In this document: piece by piece, positions 8,494 through 16,600 of the stretch
How positions within the stretch are numbered: position 1 is the stretch's first letter
Layout: every line of letters begins with the position of its first letter
Assembly (NCBI GenBank): GCA_000432335.1
Contig: HF995371.1
Location: 1 to 31,278, forward strand
Direction of reading: 5' to 3'
Source: Firmicutes bacterium CAG:646
GTDB lineage: Bacteria; Bacillota; Clostridia; Lachnospirales; Lachnospiraceae
DNA: 31,278 bases
The notes under the pieces: model-generated
What the model saw: only the letters and a program-made list of their open reading frames with translations
The model's database searches: none
What the model was told of the DNA's origin: nothing
Made by a program: the position numbers and the translations under genes

Positions 8494-8545
8494 CTACAAA
8501 AAAACAGGCAGAAAATACTGCTTTCCAGTATCTCCTGCCTGTTTT
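8494..8545 (-). terminator. Rho-independent terminator after SH3/SleB hydrolase gene
   Basis: Arms of 11 nt (AAAACAGGCAG at 8501-8511, complement at 8535-8545), with further inner pairing ATACTG/CAGTAT, lead on the minus strand into a run of T. It begins 5 nt past the hydrolase stop codon. Confidence 0.88.
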
Positions 8546-8549
8546 CTTT

Positions 8550-9506
8550 TTAATAAAAGTGCTGGTTTCCGATCTGAATTCCTCTTCCGCTTCCACTATT
8601 GAAGTAAAGAGCTCCTCCTACCGGATTTGAACCATTCAACGCTTCCTGCGCCGCCTGATAACAATCGCTTCTCGCTCCCTGACTCAATACGGAAGAGAGG
8701 ATTCCACTTGCTACCGGTGAAAACTGTCCGCTCTGGTAAACAACCTCTGTAATGGTATTTGGAAATTGTCCGCTTCTTACCCGGTTCATGATCACCGCGC
8801 CTACCGCCACTTTTCCTGTATGGCTCTCTCCTCCTGCTTCACACTGAATAATTGCAGCCAGAAGATCCAATTCTCCATTTCCTACATTTACCGCAGCCTC
8901 TGTTGCCTGCTGCTCTTTATATTCTTCCACGGTTACGGCTGTAGCTTCTCCCGTCTGAACGTATTCCGCCGCCACATAAGCGCTGCCGTCTCCGTGTTCG
9001 ATCTGATACCAGTCTCCCTCCTGGCTCAGAATCTCAACCATACTCCCCTTCTTTTTGGATCCGATCTGCTGTCCCTCCAGAGAGGGTGTATTTCTCACCC
9101 GGAGAGAACTTGCAGTCACCGTTCCCTGATTACCATACGTTTCCTGATAAATATTTTTTGCTTCATCTGCGAATGCCAGAAGTTCCGTTTTCACATACCC
9201 TTCCACATCACCGGAGACTATTCTGGTCCACTCGCCTTCCTTCTCTATCACTTCTGCCGCCGCTCCCTTCGGCATGACCCCGGCTTTCTCCGCGTCTGCA
9301 GAAGCTTCTGTTCTAACATTTGCATAGGTATTAACATTTGCTGCCGCCTTAGTCTCCCAGGCATCAGCTTCCAGAACGGAATCAGCAGAATTATCATTCG
9401 TAATTTCTGTGGATGTTTCATCTGCCCGTACCAGTGTTCCTGCACCTGCGGATATTGCCAGCACGCCTCCCAGGATCCCCGCTACTTTCCAAGTTCTATT
9501 CTTCAT
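8550..9506 (-). CDS. Secreted cell-wall hydrolase: two SH3 domains plus SleB/CwlJ-type hydrolase domain
   Basis: Predicted exported peptidoglycan hydrolase. The 318 residues begin with a signal peptide (1 to about 28, hydrophobic core GILGGVLAISAGAG, cut near RADE). Two bacterial SH3 domains follow (about 57-112 and 127-186), which would bind the wall. The C-terminal domain (about 212-318) is of the Hydrolase_2 family shared with spore-cortex enzymes SleB and CwlJ; the likely catalytic Glu is E223 in IIQCEAGGES. The end GIQIGNQHFY is typical of the domain. An AGGAGG lies 5-6 nt before the ATG. It is monocistronic, with its own strong promoter and terminator. SH3 domains instead of the SleB PG-binding domain suggest a vegetative wall role, but a part in germination cannot be excluded. 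Confidence 0.9.
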   Translation of the reverse strand: MKNRTWKVAGILGGVLAISAGAGTLVRADETSTEITNDNSADSVLEADAWETKAAANVNTYANVRTEASADAEKAGVMPKGAAAEVIEKEGEWTRIVSGDVEGYVKTELLAFADEAKNIYQETYGNQGTVTASSLRVRNTPSLEGQQIGSKKKGSMVEILSQEGDWYQIEHGDGSAYVAAEYVQTGEATAVTVEEYKEQQATEAAVNVGNGELDLLAAIIQCEAGGESHTGKVAVGAVIMNRVRSGQFPNTITEVVYQSGQFSPVASGILSSVLSQGARSDCYQAAQEALNGSNPVGGALYFNSGSGRGIQIGNQHFY

Positions 9507-9532
9507 GACTACCTCCTAATATTTTCGTTCTA

Positions 9533-9582
9533 GTTACGATTTGTTACATAATTATTAAATTATGTTACGAACGCATTGTAAC
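9533..9582. promoter_or_regulatory. GTTAC repeat cluster, possible operator of hydrolase gene
   Basis: Plus-strand GTTAC occurs at 9533, 9543 and 9564, spaced 10 and 21 bp (one and two helical turns), and the inverse GTAAC at 9578-9582 overlaps the -10 box. This arrangement looks like a binding site array for a regulator of the wall hydrolase. Confidence 0.45.
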
Positions 9583-9603
9583 AGAATTACTTTTCTCTGT
9601 CAA
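9575..9603 (-). promoter_or_regulatory. Sigma-A promoter of SH3/SleB hydrolase gene
   Basis: Minus-strand TTGACA (9598-9603), a 17-nt spacer, then TACAAT (9575-9580). The leader before the ATG at 9506 is about 60 nt and contains the GTTAC repeats. Confidence 0.8.
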
Positions 9604-9692
9604 CCAATACTTTTCTCCAAAATATCCCATTCTGCGACCTTTAAACATTTATGTAAACCAAAATGCAAACCCTCACACTGTCAATGTTTTCC

Positions 9693-9720
9693 TTGACAAT
9701 GCTTTCTTTTTTCTTAAAAT
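9693..9720 (+). promoter_or_regulatory. Plus-strand promoter facing the structured intergenic region
   Basis: TTGACA (9693-9698), a 16-nt spacer, then TAAAAT (9715-9720). There is no protein-coding gene downstream on this strand, only a chain of hairpins ending in a terminator, so it may drive a small RNA. Confidence 0.5.
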
Positions 9721-9853
9721 TTTTTGATGCCAGGGTCAAAAGGTCATAAAACACGTTGTGCTTGCACATAAGTAGTTTTATGCCTTTATGACCCGCCCCG
9801 AAATGAGAATAACAGCGGGGCGTATGCTCCGCGATATTCGAATTTGGGGCAGA

Positions 9854-9897
9854 ATTGTGGAAGTGTGCAGCACGAAACAATTCTTTCTGCATCTTTT
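9854..9897 (+). repeat. Dispersed 44-bp repeat, copy B
   Basis: Matches the minus strand at 5621-5664 at 37 of 44 positions with no gaps. It forms the third hairpin of the structured region and lies just before the terminator at 9910-9948. Confidence 0.7.
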
Positions 9898-9907
9898 TAG
9901 TATCATA

Positions 9908-9955
9908 AAAGCCATCCCATGAATTTTTTCTCCTTTCATGGAATGGCTCTTCTTA
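9908..9955. terminator. Bidirectional terminator downstream of deacetylase gene
   Basis: Arms of 14 nt (AGCCATCCCATGAA and its near complement, 9910-9948) give a long stem with T-rich tails on both strands. On the minus strand it ends the deacetylase message about 30 nt past its stop; on the plus strand it would end the candidate small RNA. Confidence 0.8.
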
Positions 9956-9977
9956 TTTTTTATTCTTTTTTCTATTT

Positions 9978-11468
9978 TTACAGTGCCGGAACATCCGTTC
10001 TTCTCGGGTCCAGAATCTGGGAGGCATCGAACAGATCGCTGGTTCTGTTTTTCTCTCCGTGTACGTCATTCCAGAGCCGGTATCCATCCAGATTCCGTCT
10101 GCCCTGTCTCACATAGTTATCCCGAATTTGCAGGAAGTACTGGGTGGAATCCACATTACAGTAGAAGTTATATCCCTGACTCTTCAGATAATTGAACTTT
10201 TCATTCTCTCCGCTGTAATCGTGCCAGTCTGATAAATCCTGCCCGTGAGCAAATATAATCGTATCGGTAGGGCCTACCAGAGGTTCTACATACGTTCTCC
10301 ATTTTTCTGTATCTGTCTGAATTCGCTCCAAGCTGGCATCTCCAATCCGAATGTGCCCCCAGGTGTGACTGGCAAATTCCCAGCCGTCTGCCTTGATCGC
10401 ATCTGCTACCTTTTTTGCCTCTGCGCATTCATTATCCCAGTTAAAATCCGGGTGCGCATCCAGCCACGCCTGTTGATCCGAGGTGAGATTTTCTCTCGTT
10501 TTGTACGCAATATCTGTGCGATATCCCAAAATACCGTTGTAGCCAGTCAGAGCGATCATACCCTTCGCTCCCTTATAGGATGCGTCCGGATGCTCCGCGA
10601 TAAACTGATCCAGCAGCGGGATATAGTCATAAGCGCCCGTCACTGTGGTACCGTCCGCCTGCACATATTCACAAGTTGGCTTCCCATTTTCATCCAGAAC
10701 CAGCTTGGAAGCAATTCCTCTCCCATCATAGCTGTGATAATAGCTCAAATCGTCCATAGACATAACAAACGCTTTCTTTCCCTGAGGCAGTTTCAGTTCT
10801 GTATTCGGAACAAAATGTACGTTTCCATTCGCATCTGTCGTCTGAGTTACCAGATCCCGCAGCCGCACCAAAACGTAACCATTGTCATACATTGCCTGTG
10901 TGATCTTATTGAACTCGTCCACGGTGGTCATCCATTGCTTAAATCCGGCTGCCAGACTGTCATCTCCCGCAAATCCCCGCTCCGGATCTACCACCAGAGA
11001 ATGATAAAAGATATGCGTTACTTCGTTCATATTTACCGGAACACAACTGTCTTTTATAGACTGATATTCTGCTATTTTTGCCGCAATCTCCGAATCCTCT
11101 GCCGCCCCTTCTACGCTGTTCAGCTTCTCGATCGCGCCATCATAATCATACGTTGCCGCCAGATATGCAGCCTCTTCCATGGCTGCTGTCTTATCATTTG
11201 CCTGCGGTTCAGCTGCCGTATCCTCCGTCTCCCCTGGAGTTTCTTCTGGTGCAGCCTCCGGCGTAGTCTCCGGTGTTGCTTCTGCCTGAACGTCTTCTTT
11301 TTTATCAGGAGACTGTGTCTTCTGATCCTTCTGCAAAGTTCTGACAAGAAAGAACACGCAGATACCCAGAATCACAAGCAACAGTACCAGCACCACGGTC
11401 TTGATCATCAACGCACGTTTTTTCTGTTTCTGTTTCAGTTCTTTTTTACTGAGAGATTCCTTACCCAT
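9978..11468 (-). CDS. Membrane-anchored polysaccharide deacetylase family protein
   Basis: Predicted NodB-fold carbohydrate esterase that would remove acetyl groups from a cell-envelope polysaccharide. Of 496 residues, the first 20 are a very basic cytoplasmic tail, then a membrane helix (about 21-42) and a Pro/Glu/Thr-rich linker (about 50-92), placing the rest outside. The deacetylase part shows a DD motif in MSMDDLSYY (near 236), where the family has the metal-binding TFDDG-type aspartate, and SHTWGH (near 366), the H-x-x-x-H metal site. The C-terminal part is an additional mixed region ending in DPRRTDVPAL. I chose the ATG at 11468 because AAAGGAG precedes it; the longer frame to 11570 runs into inserted DNA. 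Its leader is interrupted by a MITE-like element. Confidence 0.82.
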   Translation of the reverse strand: MGKESLSKKELKQKQKKRALMIKTVVLVLLLVILGICVFFLVRTLQKDQKTQSPDKKEDVQAEATPETTPEAAPEETPGETEDTAAEPQANDKTAAMEEAAYLAATYDYDGAIEKLNSVEGAAEDSEIAAKIAEYQSIKDSCVPVNMNEVTHIFYHSLVVDPERGFAGDDSLAAGFKQWMTTVDEFNKITQAMYDNGYVLVRLRDLVTQTTDANGNVHFVPNTELKLPQGKKAFVMSMDDLSYYHSYDGRGIASKLVLDENGKPTCEYVQADGTTVTGAYDYIPLLDQFIAEHPDASYKGAKGMIALTGYNGILGYRTDIAYKTRENLTSDQQAWLDAHPDFNWDNECAEAKKVADAIKADGWEFASHTWGHIRIGDASLERIQTDTEKWRTYVEPLVGPTDTIIFAHGQDLSDWHDYSGENEKFNYLKSQGYNFYCNVDSTQYFLQIRDNYVRQGRRNLDGYRLWNDVHGEKNRTSDLFDASQILDPRRTDVPAL

Positions 11469-11495
11469 TATCCATACTCCTTTCCCTATTACAAT

Positions 11496-11675
11496 AAGAT
11501 TTTGTAACCGTTCAGCCATGCAGTGTACGTGAAGCACAAAACATTCTTGCATGTTTTTGCAAGCGGACATCTGTATGAGCTAAGCGCCTGTCAATGAGTA
11601 AAACAGTGGCGTTAGCCACGATAAGCACGCAGTGCGGTTTTACGAATGGCGCAAGCTGAACTGTTACAAGATTTT
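11496..11675. mobile_element. MITE-like element, 164 bp, with IS66-type ends and 8-bp target duplication
   Basis: The 8-mer AAGATTTT occurs directly at 11496-11503 and 11668-11675. Just inside are 13-bp terminal inverted repeats, GTAACCGTTCAGC (11504-11516) and GCTGAACTGTTAC (11655-11667), which match at 12 of 13 positions. The interior (11517-11654) has no open frame of note but contains hairpins: CTTGCA/TGCAAG at 11547-11563, and nested GTAAAAC/GTTTTAC with GTGGC/GCCAC at 11598-11643. Ends starting GTAA with an 8-bp duplication are typical of IS66-family elements, so this is probably a non-autonomous derivative. It sits between the deacetylase promoter and its ribosome site. Confidence 0.75.
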
Positions 11676-11707
11676 CGCAGCTTTATAAAAACTGCCTGTT
11701 CCCACCG

Positions 11708-11736
11708 ATTGTATCAAATCCTTCGCAGATTGTCGA
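11708..11736 (-). promoter_or_regulatory. Promoter of deacetylase gene
   Basis: Minus-strand TCGACA (11731-11736), a 17-nt spacer, then TACAAT (11708-11713), each box 5 of 6 to consensus. Transcription would start near 11701 and read about 233 nt of leader, of which about 170 nt is the inserted element. Confidence 0.65.
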
Positions 11737-11754
11737 CAGTTTTCCCCACCTTTT

Positions 11755-12534
11755 TTATACCCTCCGCTGCCGGGACGCTTCATACATGAGAATTGCCGCT
11801 GCCACACCGGCATTCAAAGACTCCAACTGCCCCTCCATGGGAATCCGAATCCATTTGGACGCTCTTTTTGACAGCGCTTCAGACAGACCATTTCCCTCGT
11901 TTCCTATGAGAAATGCGGTTCTGCCGGTATAATCTTCTCCATCATAAAAGTTTTCTCCCTGAAGATGAGCAGCAAAGGAACGGATTCCCTGTTCTTCAAA
12001 CCAATCCATCACTTCCCGTCCATCTTCCACACACACAAAGGGCATCCGATAAATCGAACCCATGGTGGAACGAATCGTCTTCGGATGGTAAATATCCACA
12101 CATTTTTTTGTCATCAGGATACCGGTAACACCAGCTCCTTCCGCAGTACGAAAAATTGTTCCCACATTTCCTGGGTCCTGCAGATCTTCCAGCAAAAGAA
12201 ATAGCGGATTCTTTCTAAGCGCCGTCATCTTTTCCAACGTATACTCCTGCTGCCGTACAACTGCCAGAATTCCCTGGGGCGTCAGCGTGTCACTCATCTG
12301 CTCAAAGACGGAGTCCTTTACCACTTCATAAGATATACCGCTCAGAAGACTTTTATGACCATCCTCCAAAAGAAAACTCTCCGAAACATACGTCTTTACC
12401 AGCCGATCTCTGGGAGTTTCGCCAAACATCTTCAGCCCCTCCACCAGAAATACCCCTTCTTTTTTTCGCTCTCTGGATTTTTTATTTAATAATATGATTT
12501 TTTTCACTTGTGCATTGGAAGCGCTGGTAATCAT
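11755..12534 (-). CDS. SpoU/TrmH-family RNA 2'-O-methyltransferase
   Basis: Predicted SAM-dependent ribose methyltransferase acting on rRNA or tRNA, of the SPOUT superfamily. The 259 residues comprise an N-terminal substrate-binding part of about 100 residues and the knotted catalytic domain. All three family motifs are clear: motif 1 LEDLQDPGNVGTIFRTAE, motif 2 LIGNEGNGLS, motif 3 IPMEGQLESLNAGVAAAI. The architecture is closest to RlmB-like/YsgA proteins, but the exact target nucleotide cannot be told. I chose the ATG at 12534 because AAAGGTGG lies 7 nt upstream. It is separated from pfkA by a strong terminator, so it should have its own promoter, which I could not identify with confidence. 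Confidence 0.9.
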   Translation of the reverse strand: MITSASNAQVKKIILLNKKSRERKKEGVFLVEGLKMFGETPRDRLVKTYVSESFLLEDGHKSLLSGISYEVVKDSVFEQMSDTLTPQGILAVVRQQEYTLEKMTALRKNPLFLLLEDLQDPGNVGTIFRTAEGAGVTGILMTKKCVDIYHPKTIRSTMGSIYRMPFVCVEDGREVMDWFEEQGIRSFAAHLQGENFYDGEDYTGRTAFLIGNEGNGLSEALSKRASKWIRIPMEGQLESLNAGVAAAILMYEASRQRRV

Positions 12535-12565
12535 AGTATTTCCACCTTTCTTATCCACATTCTTT

Positions 12566-12605
12566 AAAACCAAAACAGCGGCATACCAATCCGGGCACAC
12601 CGCTG
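12566..12605 (-). terminator. Rho-independent terminator after pfkA
   Basis: A 12-bp stem (12576-12587 with 12594-12605, including G-T pairs) and a 6-nt loop are followed on the minus strand by TTTTGGTTTT. It lies 22 nt past the pfkA stop. Confidence 0.85.
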
Positions 12606-12626
12606 AACTGTTCAATTTTTGTATAA

Positions 12627-13613
12627 TTATTTCTTATAGTTTGCTGAGAGAGATTTTGCCACTTCATACTGATATTCAGGAATCTCTTTGTGCATAGCCA
12701 GAGCTTCATTAATGTCAAAATCTACATACTCGCCGTTTTTGTATCCAACCACACGTTTTGTCTTTCCTGCCAGAAGCAGATCCACTGCGTATGCGCCCAT
12801 GATAGAAGCGTATACCCGATCCTTACAGGTAGGGCTTCCGCCACGCTGCATATGTCCCAGAATCGTAGCTCTCGTCTCAATACCGGTAGCAGCTTCAATT
12901 CTCTTTGCCATGCTGCTGGAATGACCGATACCCTCTGCATTAACAATAATATGATGCTTTTTGCCGCGCTTTCTGTTATCAATGATATTATTGATGATCT
13001 TCTGCTCATCATAATCATATTTTTCCGGAAGGAGAATATCTTCCGCACCGTTGGCAATACCGCACCACAGGGCAATATATCCTGCATTTCTTCCCATAAC
13101 TTCAATAATGCTGCATCGCTCATGGGAGGTGGAGGTGTCGCGAACCTTATCAATGGCTTCCATCGCTGTATTCACTGCGGTATCAAATCCGATGGTATAT
13201 TCTGTACATGCAATATCCAAATCGATAGTTCCCGGAATACCTACGGTATTGATGCCCAGATTTGCCAGCTTCTGCGCGCCTGCAAAGGAACCGTCGCCGC
13301 CAATAACAACCAGACCGTCGATGGCGTGTTTTCTACAGATCTCTGCTGCCTGCTTCTGTCCTTCTTCTGTCCGCATCTCTGCGCAGCGGGCAGTATACAG
13401 AATCGTACCTCCGCGGGAGATGGTATCTGATACATCTCTTGCTGTCATATCTATGATTTCTTCATTCAGAAGTCCATCGTATCCCTTCTGGATACCTTTC
13501 ATCTTTACGCCTTTGATCAAACCTCGACGAACTACGGCACGAATTGCCGCATTCATACCAGGAGCATCTCCTCCGCTTGTCAATACGCCGATGGTCTTGA
13601 TTTCCTTAGCCAT
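12627..13613 (-). CDS. pfkA: ATP-dependent 6-phosphofructokinase
   Basis: Commits fructose 6-phosphate to glycolysis by phosphorylation to fructose 1,6-bisphosphate. It has 328 residues, close to the usual 320. ATP loop SGGDAPGMN is at 13-22. GGDGS (105-109) has Gly at 108, where pyrophosphate-dependent enzymes have Asp, so it should use ATP. The catalytic motif reads PGTIDLD (127-133): the catalytic Thr and both Asp are kept, while the usual Asn between them is Leu, a variant I associate with Clostridia. The substrate motif VMGRNAGYIALW and GHMQRGGSPTCKDR complete the fold. I chose the ATG at 13613 because GGAGGG precedes it. It follows dnaE by 65 nt and ends in a strong terminator. Confidence 0.95.
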   Translation of the reverse strand: MAKEIKTIGVLTSGGDAPGMNAAIRAVVRRGLIKGVKMKGIQKGYDGLLNEEIIDMTARDVSDTISRGGTILYTARCAEMRTEEGQKQAAEICRKHAIDGLVVIGGDGSFAGAQKLANLGINTVGIPGTIDLDIACTEYTIGFDTAVNTAMEAIDKVRDTSTSHERCSIIEVMGRNAGYIALWCGIANGAEDILLPEKYDYDEQKIINNIIDNRKRGKKHHIIVNAEGIGHSSSMAKRIEAATGIETRATILGHMQRGGSPTCKDRVYASIMGAYAVDLLLAGKTKRVVGYKNGEYVDFDINEALAMHKEIPEYQYEVAKSLSANYKK

Positions 13614-13678
13614 AACCGTTCCCTCCATGTTTTTATCTGAATATCTAATCAATTTTTTCTCACATTGACATACTTATT

Positions 13679-16600
13679 CTAATGCATCTTGCTCTTTTTT
13701 TCAATACTCTTTTCTACAACTTTCACGTTTTCTGCTCCGTACTCTTTCGACAGCAGTTCCACAAGGGCATCATTAATCAGAACACTTCTGGCATTCGGAA
13801 GTTTTTTCATCATTCTTTCCTGCCTGAGAAACACTACCACCTGATCATTTCCATCCGACTGGCCGAGAAGTTCATACAGATGATGGACCTGTTTTTCATA
13901 TGCTTCCTTACTGGGAAACTGAATCCAGATTTCCCTGGGTATCTGGTCAAACGATGTTATTTTTTCACAGATCAGCTTGCTTGGTTTATCATCTTCCGCC
14001 GATACCCGCCCCTGGATAAATACCTTCGAATCTACTTCCATCACTGCGGCATTTTTTTCATAATCTCTGGGAAATACTACCACTTCCATCGTTCCCACCA
14101 GATCTTCCAACGTAAGGAAAGCCATAATTTTATTATTTCTCGTATATTTGATGGTTTTCTCAGTGATCATCCCACCCACAACCTGTTTGGAGCCATCCAG
14201 CACATGAGGCTGTCCCGTCTCTTCATCTGGAAGGAAATCAGAAGTCACTGCGGATATATTCTTTCTCCAGCTCTGTTCATAGTCTTCCAATGGATGACCG
14301 CTGATATACACACCCAACACTTCTTTTTCAAAAGCCAGCTTGGTTTCCTGGGTATATTCTCCCACATCCGGCAGTTTAATCTCAAAACTTTTTCGCTCTT
14401 CCTCTCCCATAATATCAAACAGACTCATCTGACCGCTCATGGAAGACTTTTTCTCCTGATTCACCGAATCCAGAATCTGAATGTAAATCATCATAAACTG
14501 TTTTCTGGTTCCTCCCAGTCCGTCAAAAGCTCCCGCCTTGATAAAATTCTCAATCGTTCGTTTATTGACCTCTTTTCCGGTAAGTCTCTGACAAAAATCC
14601 TTCAGAGAAGTAAAATATCCCGCTGTTTCCCTTTCTGCCACAATAGCATCCATCACCGGCTTTCCGATACCTTTCACCGCAGACAGACCGTATCGGATTC
14701 CTCCCTCTTCTACAGAAAAATTTCCTTCACTTTTATTGATATCCGGAGGAAGAATCTGAATTCCCATCTGCCTGCAATTCAAAATATACTCCGAAACCTT
14801 GGACGGATTTTCTATACAGGATGTCATAAGCGCCGCCATAAATTCCACCGGATAATAATATTTCAGCCAGGCAGTCTGGTAAGAGACCACTGCGTAAGCT
14901 GCCGCATGGGATTTATTAAATGCATATTTGGCAAAATCCGTCATATCATCGTAGATTTTATTTGCCACTTTTTCATCGATTCCATTGGCAATACAGCCGG
15001 GAACGCCTTCTTCCTCATTACCGTATACAAAATTCTGGCGTTCCTTTGCCATCACCGCCGCTTTCTTCTTGGACATGGCACGGCGCACCAGATCGCTTCT
15101 TCCCAGCGTATATCCCGCCAGGTCCCGCACGATCTGCATTACCTGCTCCTGATAAACGATACATCCGTAGGTAGGTTCCAAAATGGCTTCCAACTGCGGA
15201 CAATCATAGGTAATATCCTCTGGATGGTTCTTGCCCTTGATATACTGGGGTATAAAATCCATAGGACCCGGACGGTACAGAGAAATTCCGGCAATGATAT
15301 CCTCCAGACTCTGCGGTTTCAGCTCCTTCATGAAGTTTTTCATTCCCGCACTTTCCAACTGAAAGACGCCTTCACACTTTCCGCTTCCAATCATTTTCAG
15401 CACTGGCGGATCGTTATAATCAATCGTATCCAAATCAATCTTCTTCCCTGCGCTTTTTTCCGCCAGTTTTACGGCATTCTGGATTACTGTAAGGGTACGA
15501 AGCCCCAGAAAATCCATTTTCAAAAGCCCCAGCTCTTCCAGCGTAGTCATGGTAAACTGCGTCGTAATAGAACCGTCGGAAGCTCTAGACAGAGGTACGT
15601 ACTCGTCCACATTCTTCTGACTGATCACCACGCCCGCCGCATGCATGGACGTGTGCCGGGGAAGTCCCTCCAAACGCCGGGACATATCAATCAGGTATTT
15701 AATCTGAGGATCTTCCTCATATTTTTTCTTTAATTCCGGATTCATATCCAACGCTTTATTGATGGTAATATTCAATTCATTGGGAATCATCTTGGCAATG
15801 GTATCTACCTGGGCATAAGGGAAATCCAACACCCGCCCCACATCTCGGATCACGCCCCGGGCTGCCATAGTACCAAAGGTAACGATCTGCACCACCCGGT
15901 CTTTTCCATATTTTCGCACCACATAATCGATAACCTCCTGCCTCCTCTCGAAACAGAAGTCAATATCAATATCCGGCATGGACACACGTTCCGGGTTCAG
16001 GAAACGTTCAAACAGCAGTTGATAACGAATAGGGTCCAGTTTTGTGATTCCCAGCGTATAAGAAACCAAACTTCCCGCCGCCGATCCTCGCCCCGGCCCT
16101 ACCATGATATCGTGATCCCGGGCATATTTGATAAAATCCCAAACAATTAGGAAATAATCCACATATCCCATGGTCTGAATGGTATCCAACTCATATTTCA
16201 ACCGTTCCCGCAGTTCCTCCGTTACCGGCTGGTATCGCTCCTCCAGCCCTTCGTAACAAAGTTTATTCAGATATTCCCAGGAAGTATATCCCTCCGGCAC
16301 ATCGTATTTTGGCAATTTGGTAACGCCAAACTCAATCTCCACATGACAGCGATCAGCGATTTTCTGAGTATTTTCCAGCGCTTCCGGCACATAAGGGAAA
16401 AGCTGCGCCATCTCTTCTGGGGATTTTACATAATACTGTCCCCCTTCATAGCGCATACGGTCTTCGTCTTCTACCTTTTTCCCTGTCTGAATACACAGAA
16501 GAATATCATGAGGCGCCGCATCATCCGCATAAGTATAGTGAACGTCATTGGTACATACCAGATCAATTCCTGTTTCCTGATTCATACGGATCAACTGTTG

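Larger units (their letters stand above)
9727..9958 (+). ncRNA. Candidate structured small RNA (or structured dispersed repeat)
   Basis: The 470 bp between the hydrolase and deacetylase genes contain no credible protein gene. Read on the plus strand from the promoter at 9693-9720 there are four hairpins in a row. Hairpin 1 (9733-9794) is long and imperfect, with arms of about 20 nt (GGGTCAAAAGGTCATAAAAC and its near complement) and an inner TGTGC/GCACA. Hairpin 2 (9794-9822) has the stem CGCCCCG/CGGGGCG. Hairpin 3 (about 9851-9887, AGAATTGT/ACAATTCT) overlaps repeat copy B. The fourth is a terminator stem at 9910-9948 followed by a T-rich run. Promoter, structure and terminator together suggest a transcript of about 230 nt. 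It matches no RNA family that I recognise; it could instead be a repeat element with no transcript. Confidence 0.4.

Noticed and set aside
9641..9892. 83-codon minus-strand frame between the hydrolase and deacetylase genes
   Set aside because: No ribosome site before its ATG, it runs through several hairpins and a repeat copy, and its composition (many Cys, His, Asn) is unlike the neighbours.
10245..11507. 420-codon plus-strand frame opposite the deacetylase gene
   Set aside because: Antisense shadow with Cys/Ile/Arg-rich composition; the minus-strand gene has motifs, promoter and terminator.
12599..12615. GCTGAACTGTT next to the pfkA terminator, matching 11 bases of the MITE end
   Set aside because: No partner end or target duplication was found nearby, so chance or an old remnant cannot be told apart.
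13682..15733. 683-codon plus-strand frame opposite dnaE
   Set aside because: It is the antisense shadow of dnaE: low-complexity Phe/Ile/His-rich translation, no family motif and no ribosome site.
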